Assembly (NCBI GenBank): GCA_022496185.1
Contig: WTXG01000232.1
Coordinates: 1-56,158 of the forward strand
DNA: 56,158 bases
Direction of reading: 5' to 3'
Source: Multifurca ochricompacta
Taxonomy: Eukaryota; Basidiomycota; Agaricomycetes; Russulales; Russulaceae
Shown: piece after piece, positions 43,244 through 53,485 of the stretch
Numbering within the stretch: position 1 is the stretch's first letter
How the letters are laid out: each line of letters begins with the position of its first letter
Made by a program: the position numbers and the translations under genes
Notes under the pieces: generated by a model
Databases searched by the model: none
Seen by the model: the letters and a program-made list of their open reading frames with translations, nothing else
Told to the model about the DNA's origin: nothing

Positions 43244-45600
43244 CTACTCCATATTTAGGACCTCGCTTTCTTCCTGCATCTGCTTGGCGTTATTGGTCAG
43301 CGCCGGTTTTTAACACTATCTGAAAGAACTCACCCACGGGCGGTCTCTGGAACCGTATTGTCGTGGTGGTCGCTCATAGCACACCACTCGATTTGCATCT
43401 ACCTCGTCCTTCAGCGGAAAAACAATTCCGAGCTCATAGTTGGTCACCTGACCCCATAAGTCGTGGACCGGAAGGTCATGTCAACGGCAGAGACTCACAT
43501 TAAGGACGGGTGTAAATGCCGAGCCGGAGAGGGTGCCCCACGCAGAAGGCGTAAAGTTGTGGGAGCCAACGTATGCGTAGCCAGCGGTGTCACATTGGTC
43601 CTTCCTGACCTCGACGACGTCAGAGTCTGCATCTGAATCTGGATCCTTGCCAGTGGGTGAGGCGGTGCCAACAAAGGTCGCAATGATCATCTATTCAGTT
43701 CGATCTAGCCTGAGGGTGATGCGATGATGTACAGGTGCGGCACGCACCTTGCTATGCATCAACACTCGCCCCCGCCTGCTCCGCGATTCGCAAAACAGGT
43801 TCCGGGGAAACTTAGCCGCCTCCCACGTGCTCTTGCGACAGAATATCGTCCCCCCACCCGCTTCGCCAAGCACACTGCTGCGAACCCAGTCCCGCGTCGG
43901 GAACAATATTTTTAATGCGTCAGAGACTGGCATGGGCGTCGCCGCACGACGCGACTTCGGTGCATTGAGTGATGCCTCGGGGCTGGCGCCTCGCGCGGAA
44001 AGGAGGAACTCAGTAAGCCACGCGGCACTGTACGCCCCAATCGACGATCCCTGTTGGAGTACGGTAGGGAGTTGCATTCCCTCATTCCCACAGAGAACGC
44101 ACCTGACATTCGAGCGAGACGGCCCGCTGTTGGGGGTTAAGCCGGCTGACGGCGTGCATTAGGGCCATATGTCCTGACTTAAGCACAGCAGGCCAGCCTT
44201 CGTGTTTCCCTGCGATGCTCGGGACAAGCGTCGGGCGCACGCGGGAGAAATCCCAACGTGTGCGAAGTGCACCGGCGCGCAGGGCGGATAGCGGAATGTC
44301 AGGGTGCTTGAATGTAACAGATCAGTTGCATGAGAGGGGTGTGGGTATAAGCAATGGTAACGCACACCAGTCGAGACGAGACTGGTAATAGCAGGCGCGA
44401 CATTGACTGCGTATAAAACGCGTTCAAGAGTCGAAGGGAAGTCGTCAGCTCTTGGTTCGTGTGAGATAGGCAATGGCCGGCGAGGTACGTCTTGGACCCA
44501 GACCGTATTTTCAATATCACGCCAGTCATGGTCCATAAGGTTGGCTGTAGAAACAACGACGCGCAATCTCCCTGTTCTATAGAAGAGTAGGAAAAACTGA
44601 AATATGTGGATTGGCATCAGCGACAAAGGAGCTGGACAGCGCGCACTTTCATGTGCATCACCCCGCGCCCACCACGCAAGAAAGGCGTAACGCGGATCCA
44701 ATTTGGGAGCGCCTCCTTTATAGTCGTGTTCCCATTCTCTGACGGTGCAGGTTGCGTTACAAGGATGACAGGAGTGCTGGGGGCAAAGAATTTGTAGATC
44801 CAGGAAAGTTGAAGAGCATAGGTTGAGATGATTGCTAATTCGATCTGTGATTTCTGAACCCGCTACTTCGGCAAAGCGGCCCAAAGTGAGTGGAAGAAAC
44901 AGACGTACATCTCCGATTATTTCTGACAACCTGAACACGGGCGTACCATCCTCCCCGTTGCGTCCCGGTTCGGCATGCATATTAGCTGTCTGGCGCAGCT
45001 CACCATCCCAGAAGATCTCAGCTTCCTGATCCACCTTCTCCTTCCCTTTCCCGTTTGGGTCCCCATACGAACCCGGCGAGGAACTTGTTGATCTTGATGG
45101 CGTCCGACGCTTTGGTGGTTTACCCGTACCGTCTAGGTCGGAGTCGCCACGGAGTCTTTTAAGCCGGGCGAGGCGTGCTCGTTCGAGCTGGGCACGCTCT
45201 GCCAAAAAGGTGGAACTCGAGTGTGTGGTGACAGCAGGGGGAGGCGTGGATCCGAGGTCAATACCTTTCTCAGAGTCTGAGGAGAGTGTGGCGATAGACG
45301 TTGCGGGAGATTCGTTTGCTTTCGAAGCCGCGATGGCGCGTGCGAGATCAGCTTGAAAGTGCGCGTCATCCTCGTCGTTATCATCCACGTGCAGAGCTTC
45401 CATAGCCACGGAAGAATTTTCGGACTCTTGAAGGGATAGTGCAATAGCCCTTCAACGAGGAGCAGAAATATTTTTGAAGGGACAATAGGAATGCCAGCGT
45501 ATAATGCCACGAAATGTTGGGGTCACTGACAGTCTCAACCTTACTAGCTCTTACCTTGCAAAATCCTCTTCTCGGACATCTATGTTTGTGACCTTATTGG
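43244..45600 (-). CDS. TDP1: Tyrosyl-DNA phosphodiesterase 1
   Basis: Repairs stalled topoisomerase I-DNA links by hydrolysing the 3'-phosphotyrosyl bond. It reads cleanly through about eight introns. N terminus: a ubiquitin-interacting-like helix (EEDFARAIALSLQESE) and a second acidic AIAAS helix, then basic FLAERAQLERARLARLKRLR. Catalytic part: FWDGELRQTANMH, FRLSEIIGD, IELAIISTYALQLSWIYKFF, first HKD (GVMHMK, split by an intron from FFLLFYRTGRLRVVVSTANL), DHDWRDIENTVWVQDVP, SSIGAYSAAWLTEFL, second HKD (VLMHSK with YVGSHNFTPSAWGTLSGS) and NYELGIVFPL. It ends WMQEESEVLNME at TAG 43244-43246. Length fits the family. The first exon's ATG is not certain; the frame is open to about 45640. Confidence 0.9.
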
Positions 45601-47712
45601 ATACGCTCAAAAGGTTGCTTGGAGGAACCGATGTGGATATTTAAGAAAGAACGGACAGAGTATGTACAACTTGGAAGGAGGGAATGCCGCTCACTGCTGA
45701 TTCAAACGCCGACACAATGAGTTGTTTTAGTCACACCAAACCACATACCACAATACCACAATCAATCAAGCCAAGGGAAGATGTACGTTATATGTCTGTT
45801 GTGAGCCATCACTAAGCTCAATGCCAGTGGTAACTCGGAACTCGCTGGCCATGAATCGCACCAACTCTGAGCGCCTCGACGGGGGGGAGGGGGGTGCTTT
45901 CGTACACACCTAAAAATCTTGTCATTTCTGGGACCACTGTTCGATTTCCCTCCAGCACACACAAGGCAGGGCGCCGGGAGACCAACGCCAAGGAGGCTCG
46001 TATCCTGGGACGAGCCAGGTAGCTCACTCCAAGTCGCCGCGTTGCACTCATAGTTGGAATTCTTGTGAAGTACACAGCACATCTATGACTGGGCTAATCT
46101 GGGTCACAGTAGAGACGTCCGCATCTTCTGGTTGGAATGCCCAACTAATAAGCCATGATGGCTCTCACAGTGCGGGTAATAAGCCGTGCCCAGGGCGAAC
46201 ACGGATTGCATTAGGAGTATGTCTTACCAAGGGCTATTTCAGGATGTAGGCTCTCCGGTTGTTGGTTATTCTTATACGGCTGCGAGAGCCAGTCTGCAAC
46301 GGAAATCATAAGGGAAAGACACAGATTACGCAGGTTGCCAACGGTAAGGGGAAACGTCCTGGATGGCTATCAATAACAAGGGTGCAGAGGGTGACATGTG
46401 ACACCTTGGGTGTACAAGAAGGGCCACCCAAGTCATCGTCACCGCGGAAGGTGAGATGATCGAAATAGTAACGTAGTAGAGCTGTTTGGCAAGTAAAATT
46501 GCAAGATAAAAACTTGATCTTAGCTGAAGGAATGGAGATTTAAAATATGATTACGCGATTGCTAGTGGTAGTTTATGCCCCAAGCACAGAGGGCGAGGGA
46601 GCTGTAACCCACCCCTACATGTCAGAATCGCTAGATGCATCAATCTACAAAGTGTTGTGAATGAGAAAGAGGGGCACAGCCATTAAAAATGAAAGTAGGA
46701 TATTCTCACTATCCTCCGAACCCAGGGCCTATATAACCGTTTTTACGTAGCCATGCCATGCGTTCATTTAAACTCAAGGTCGTTAAATTCTGTGCCCAAT
46801 TATCTCGTTACAAAGTGCAGACAATGCCCCTTTTAGAAGTGGCTTATCATTGAAGACAGAACTTAGGGTACAAACTTGAAGAGGAGACTTCAAAAATCTA
46901 ATTGCGCAAGGAAAGATACCATCTTTCAGAATATCTGGTTCAAGAAGCACAGGAACCTGATCATACTGCTACTTGATTGCTGGACGACGGGGATACAAGT
47001 CGAGCGCATGTGACCAGAGCAAGCCGCGAAGGCAAAGATTGGGATGCGCCTTCAAGTTGCCCAACTCGCCATCGGTCTAGTCCTATAATTCACTTGCTCC
47101 TTCATAGTGACAGGGGTCGATCAAGGGAATTTTGCTAGAGGTAGGCCCAGCCGCATACTACATAGCCCTAGCATGGAAAAGGACCCGTAGATTCACTTGG
47201 CCAGACGCTGGGCTGAGAACGTATACTGTGCTCGAATCTGGAACTGGCCAGGACAGGCTGAGTCTCAGTACTGTCATGACGGACTTTTCAACTTCCAAGT
47301 GATACCGGCTAGCGGAACGAGCCTGAAGTGTCCTCAAGTACATCCGAAAAAGGTCTTAAGTACCTGATACATGGTTAGACGCAAGCTGGAGTTGGAGGAC
47401 GACGATCTAAGCGGAGTGCAATGTAATCAATAATTTGCGAGTCCACGTCATTTTTAGCATTGCCAACCTGCAGACCTCGTTATTACCCTATACCAGTGCC
47501 CTCAGTATCGTCAAATTGTTTAAAGAGATGAATATGGTAAATGAAAAAGAATGTTTCTACTCCCTCAGGATCACACGACTTCCTATCATTGCTTTCTTAA
47601 ATTGAAGACCCTCAGATACGACTTGATATACCCGAAAAAGAAAATGTGGAAAGGATACATACATCACAAGAAAAAACCGGTGGGGAAAGCAGAGCAGTTG
47701 ACTACAATAAGT
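45601..47712. other. Gene-free stretch, nothing recognised
   Basis: Upstream of TDP1 and downstream of the F-box gene. Minus-strand frames at 45762-46082 look codon-like but match nothing I know and overlap one another in different frames. No RNA gene was recognised. Confidence 0.4.
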
Positions 47713-49590
47713 CTACCAAGCCCATGAAAGCCGTGGATACAAAAATCTCAGCTCCTCACAGTCCAGCTGCTCCAGATAGTCATCAAAGTAAAATCTCTCT
47801 CGCCGGCTAGGCCAGTGTTCCAGCTCTTTTTCACTATTCGTGGCGTGAATGGTATAAAAGGCGTCTCCCACGAGTCGCACGAGGCGGAGCTCTGAGAGAC
47901 CATTTTGAATGAGACCTTGTATCTCTGAAGGATGGAAAGGTAACGCGAGGAACTTGAGCCCACCGGGCAACCCGGGCGACAATTGCTGCTCATAGTAAGC
48001 ATTAATTCGAGATCTCAGAAGAGAGTTTCCTCACATCCAAATCAAGTGTCGCATGTCTGATGACTTGCAGATCGAGTACTGTAACACTACGTGGTATAAG
48101 CCACGCTGAGAGTGCAGAAGGCATGTCCTTCGGGACATCGATCAAGAGTGTGCGGAGGTTAACCAGTGACGGCAGAACTCCCCAAATGGCCGCATCGTAC
48201 CCAAAACCCGTGAGTCCGTAAGTATTAGAGATGCAGAGCGCATCGAGCATGTGATATCCGCGAACGAACTCAGACACAGCCGGGAAGAGGTCCGGATCCA
48301 CAAGGTCATGTGCAGCGCTGGTAAGTACAAAAGCCAGCTTGCGCATCGCAGGGAATGAGTTTGGTTTAGCATGTGCGCGGAATACGGTCGAAAGCACGCA
48401 GTCATGCCCCAGGTCGATTTCAAGCCGTAAGCTTTCAAGTTGATGCCCGTTTGCAAGTAGCTGTGAGAGGAAGTCCGCATTGGAGATGCTAAAAGTAAGG
48501 TAGAGGTTACGCAGGGTGCTCGTGGGGAGGAATGAGGCCGGGCAGCGCTGGAAATGATGAATAATAAGGGTGTGGAGTGCGACGGTCTGGGTGGACAGGA
48601 ACCCATCAACATTGACGAGAGCGCTGTCACCTGAACCACTGTAGACAAAATGGTTAAGCGAGTGTAATGCGGGAAGGGGCGAAGGCGATGAACCAGTTGG
48701 TCTAACAGAGAAATAGTTGTGAGAAGTCACAATTCCGGAGGAGAGGGAAACTTACGCAATAACTAGCCCCTGCAATTTTGGGTGATATTTCTCCAAAATA
48801 CTAAGTATTGGAGTGAGGGCTCATTACTCATCTGGCAGCGGAAGACCTTTAAGTTGGTGAGCTTTGGAAGGACATTCGCCAACATTGCTAATCATCATGA
48901 TCAACACCATGACGGTAAATAAGAAGGGAGCACCCACCTGTCTGAAATGAGGCTAAGGCATTCTTCCTTTTCTCTGGTGCCCATACTATTAATGATCTAA
49001 CCAGACTCGCGTACGCCGTATCAGAGACAAGTCGGATCAGAATATCGGCGCTGCGCTGAGCATGCCATTTATCGATTTCCGCTGCAGCCTCCGAATATCT
49101 AGTATCTGAATGTCCGGTCCCGAACTGCAAGCAAACATTTTTGAAAAGGAGCTGGCTTGCAATCGACGATAGCACATGGGGAAGTAAAAGAAGGCTCCGA
49201 AGATCCCGCCGCGGGAGGAAAGATGCTATCTCTCTCCATATTTCATTTGAGAAACGAGGAAGCCCAGGCATACGACACTTAACAAGGAAAGTCAAGTTTG
49301 AGTTCATGTAGCCACGGAAGCGAAGGATAGCCAGCCTTACATGACCAACCCCTTGGGATATCTTGCCGCCAGGCGGAGGTAACAATTCCCTGGCCTCTCG
49401 ATGGCTAGGATCAAGTAGAAGAATGGCCTGCAGGTCTGATTCGAGGCGGGGGCAATGGATCAGGAAGGACCATCATTTAACAAGTGATAATATACCTTGA
49501 TGCGCCGCACCGCGTAACCCAGCTGCAAATCTGGCCTTAGCTCGAAGGAGACGAGCCTGTATGACCTTATTTTGATGCGTAGACGAGAAA
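47713..49590 (-). CDS. TPR/F-box protein with leucine-rich C-terminal region
   Basis: Probable SCF ubiquitin-ligase substrate adaptor. F-box: LPRFSNEIWREIASFLPRRD from ATG 49271 (MPGLPRF). An in-frame exon pair upstream (about 49560-49325) encodes a terminal TPR-like helix pair (ARLLRAKARFAAGLRGAA then DLQAILLLDPSHREARELL), joined through a likely intron (gtaag...ttaag), so the gene probably starts earlier than the F-box ATG; the true start was not found. Downstream, long Leu-rich exons (48730-48002) look like irregular LRRs, and the protein ends LRFLYPRLSWAW at TAG 47713-47715. Single-base frame breaks appear near 48830 and near 48010. Expanded F-box families are usual in agaricomycetes; the target is unknown. 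Confidence 0.6.
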
Positions 49591-52500
49591 TGCAGACAGG
49601 ACTGGACCCCGTTCTCGATCACAGTTCTAGAACTTCGGCAAAAGGATTAGAAGAGTCTGGCCGACATGCTTATGCGAGACATACTCGGCACACGTGGGGA
49701 GACGCTCTATTGCATAGAGCAACACGCTTATTTTGTCATCGTTGGAAAGCGCCGCCACGACATCACGAATACTGGCATCCAAAATTTTTGGATTGAAGAC
49801 CGACATGGCATCGATGGATATACCCGCGGCGGGAAAAGAGGCTGTTCATGTGAAATCTTGCAATTAGTAGAAGTCTCACGGAATGAAGGAGCATGTAGGA
49901 GCCGGGTGTCTCCATCACCCAGCTGCCATGGGGCGTAGGCGCGCCGAAATTGGCGTTTAAACGGTCCCAGGCTCATACGAATCGTAGTACGCACATCTAT
50001 CAGAGTAGTCTATGACAACTCCCTTGTGGCGATGAGGGGTCATTATAGATGTGAGATGGCCAGAGTCAGGTGTTTGCTACTTCGGAATCGGAGACTTGGA
50101 GTGGAGAGGGGATGCAAGTTGTCACGATGAGCATGAGCATGCACTGATAGGTATGGTCAGTTTTAAGTCGGTTGATGCCGGGTTCTCGTAAGCGCTGAGA
50201 ACTTACCAAACCAGCGAGGGACAATGACTTCGAGAAGTCATTCCACGAATTTAAGCCGTCCGAGTTAGTGCGCCCGATCTTGAGTGAAAAATTCACAAAA
50301 TGAGGATGAGCGACGGGCATCACAGGGACTCTTTGCTCGTGGTGAGAGTGGTGGTGGCCTTGGCAACTGAATCTGTAGCAAGTAGCAAGCAGCGGTGAAC
50401 TAACTTGAAAGTCCAATACACGTGACTAGTATTAAGGGGATGGGGGGATATCTATATCTGACAGCTAAACCCCGCCCCGCTCAAGGGATTTGTGATACTC
50501 AAGCCTTTTTTATTTATGTCATTGCTAGGCACAGGCACTCCCTTGCGTTATGTAGAGATTATCTTGGATGCCTGGCTTGTTCAGTTCAACCTTGGCGATG
50601 CCACTCCCCTCGAACTGATAGCGCCAAGCCATCCGGGTCCAATTGTTCTAAAGGATGGATTCACTACCAGGCACAGCTTTCTCAATATCGCTCTTGACTG
50701 ACTAATTGTCCGCCCAGATAAGAGTGACCTTTTGTCATATACCATAATCTATCTACATATTTGCATCGTGGCTTCAGAATAGAAGAGGTGAATATTGATT
50801 GTAGTACCTATTAACCGGAAAGGCCGGCTTGTGACAACTCAATATTTCTTATATCATAATTGCCCTTGAATAAGAAGCAAACATAAATTTTGAGGTTTGT
50901 TAAGGGCTGCAAGGCAAGGCTCGCAGTTACTTAACCTGAGTTAATTTAATTTAGGATTGGCTCAAAGGCGGCTCTTGCGTCAGGTAAGAAGCGCAGGAGC
51001 GCTATGGTGCCGTTTCTGGTAATACTGAGCAGTTAAATTGGGTACGCGCGTCCAATGGAGCACAGAATGGCGGAGCTGTCCTTAGCAAAGACGTGGGCAG
51101 GGCATTAATGTATGATGTAATGGGTGAAGCGAAAGGAAGGGTCGCAAGGGCACCCGAGGTCCTCGATTGGATTGTCTGGCCAGGCCTTAGCGTGTAGTCC
51201 CCTGTGAAAGCGTGGTCATGCCCGAATGCCAACATTTGGCAGACCTCCGACATAACTCAATAGCATTCTGCTGTGGTAGGCCGATATCACAAGTACACTG
51301 ATATAATGGCCAAGCAGGCCTGTTTCCCTTGTTTCCTACCGTATGGATTGAATCCGGAGCGGAGTGGTGTTCCAGATGAGAGAGAACGGAGAGTGTGCAG
51401 AGCAGGAACCCCGAGAGAAGAGCACGAAATACTGAGTGGTTCGAGGATTGTCATATAACTGAGGCATTGTTTCGAGAATGACTTCAACTTCGACTTGTTC
51501 TTCACTACTGCTGCTGAGTTTAGCAGGTGCGAAAGGACCTTTTTGCTTGAATTCTACTATAAGAATTCTTATATCTTATATACAGCTGATTGACCCGGTA
51601 AAAGTACCCGAGAATGTAGTATACAGAAGACGAGAGTGAGGAACAAATGAGAAGAGAAGGAATGAGCGTCAACCCGGAGCGATATATGCCAAAATTTCTA
51701 CGATACCATGCGCTCCGGTCTCAGATTAGTTCCGAGTCTGTCGGTCCGGAGATGAGCGGGGCGCCAGAGAGCCAGAGATCTTGAGCCTAATAACACATAA
51801 CGGCCTCCACAAAGCCGAAGGTATTTAAAATTAATTTATGTTGATTTCACGTTATGCTTGTGTGCCTGTGTAAGACTCTCTAAAAAAATCTAAAAAGGAG
51901 GCTGAGAAGAAAGCACCCCAAGGAACAGCGTGGTGGTCACATTACGTATGGACCCTGTGAGTACGGATCCTGTGAAAGAAATCAGGTACATTACAACTAG
52001 CTCACTCACTAGCAAGCCCAAGAGTACTTCGGCTCTTGTATCTTATGTAGAGATACTGAATGCTGTAGTATAAATCAGTTTTTTTAACCTTTTACGGCTG
52101 TAGCCGGTTTTTGTCCGCGGGCACACAATTGTATCTCAACCGTGGACGAACTGTCATATTTCGAGTACAATACAGATCTCCGCGCGATGCCTCAACAACT
52201 TGTCAACCTCCACACACTGTCAATCTCCAGATTAACGGCCCTGCCCTCCGCGTTCTTAGCGCGGCTCATCAGGCAGAGTTCCACGCCGTCCGAACTCCCA
52301 GAGACGCATCATTTGGCCCAGCTGTGAGTTTATCTCCTCTTCTCTCTGCAAACGCTCATTGCTTGCGTGACACTAAAGTACGGCATTGGCATTGAGTTGC
52401 CAGCACTGGACTTCTGCACTGGGACAGCGACAAAGAATAAAAGTAGGTGGAATAAGCCGTTAAAGATTGCAGATACATTGAGTACCGACCCCTATCCGTC

Positions 52501-52645
52501 TGGCACCACCTATTATGATAGCATCACGTGTTGTACGATAAGTGTCTTTCTCTTTCTTGTTCTTTTCTTTTTACCACCCTTCACAACCATTCCATGGTCT
52601 CCTACTTTATGGCAGGGTGTCCTCAACACTTTTTCACTTCCTTTC
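49591..52645. other. Gene-poor stretch with a possible leucine-rich ORF fragment
   Basis: Nothing certain. On the plus strand 52142-52327 encodes MPQQLVNLHTLSISRLTALP, leucine-rich and like F-box/LRR proteins, but without a detectable start or continuation. A minus-strand frame at 50066-50416 (116 codons, His-rich near SCQGHHHSHHEQR) matches nothing I recognise. Short direct and inverted AT repeats occur at 51548-51580. Confidence 0.3.
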
Positions 52646-52739
52646 TAGGGCTGTGTGCTGTCCATTTGATGGTGAGGGACAGGTATGCCTGACCCATACA
52701 CCTACTGTTTTTTGTACTCACTGGATTGCTGATGGTATG
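52646..52739 (+). mobile_element. Left end of a second copy of the non-autonomous hAT
   Basis: TAGGGCTGTGTGCTGTCCAT and the following 90 bases (ending ctcactggattgctgatgg) match 3161-3290. It is interrupted by the Gypsy-3 LTR. The other end is not in the window. Confidence 0.65.
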
Positions 52740-53467
52740 TGTATGGGTGCTTCTATCCCGCGCTTGCTATGTAAGATTAGATAAGATGTAGAGATCGTGG
52801 TAACTCAGAGGTGAAAATATCCTAGTTGGAAAGCTGCCCAGAACATGGAGATTAATGCACGCGTAAGGCTTGAAGCAGTCAGAGGACTCTGCCTTGCTTA
52901 TGCAGCAAGAATAGACCTATATTGAACAATTGCTAAGAGCCTACAGCCCCAAGAGGACAAGATTAGCTGGGCCTGAGTAAATACAAAGATAAACCGCACC
53001 TACAGCCCCAAGAGGACAAGATGGGGTCTGCAGTGTGCTACAGGGTGTCTTTAAATACATTCTAGTACTATCCTATGAAATACCAAAGCCAATCGAGCGT
53101 GCGATGTAAATCTAAGTAGTTATCAGTGGCTTACTTTTCTAAGTACCCTGACACATCTTGTTTACTAACGTGCAATCGTTTCTGTTGGTCTGGCATTATC
53201 TAAAATACATACTAGACTACTTTAGATCACTCTATAATCAAATTGTCAATCTGTATTACTCAAACAAAGGCCGCGTGTATCTATCAGTGTCCATTGCTGC
53301 ATAGGGCAGCGACTACTTTGCATCGCGTGGACCGGGTCAGATCGGTCCGAACTCCTCCTTATCTTATCTAAGTCTAAGAAGGTCGACTTTGCAAGACACG
53401 CAATCGCGTGATGCCCTCAGGATGGTTTTCAATCAGTCCGGGATGGCAAAAATGTGCATCCAGGACA
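52740..53467 (-). repeat. Gypsy-3 3' LTR
   Basis: On the minus strand it runs from TGTCCTGGATGCACATTTTT to about GGATAGAAGCACCCATACA. It directly follows the Gypsy-3 polypurine tract. Copies lie at 3961-4687, 5547-5960 and 30870-31311. The left border is placed by comparison with 3961. Confidence 0.75.
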
Positions 53468-53470
53468 GTA

Positions 53471-53485
53471 CCCCCCTTCTCAGGG
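53471..53485 (-). other. Gypsy-3 polypurine tract
   Basis: CTGAGAAGGGGGG on the minus strand, 3 bases before the LTR and overlapping the pol stop codon. Confidence 0.65.

Noticed and set aside
50492..50701. 69-codon plus-strand ORF
   Set aside because: No recognisable motif, promoter or splice pattern; short enough to arise by chance.
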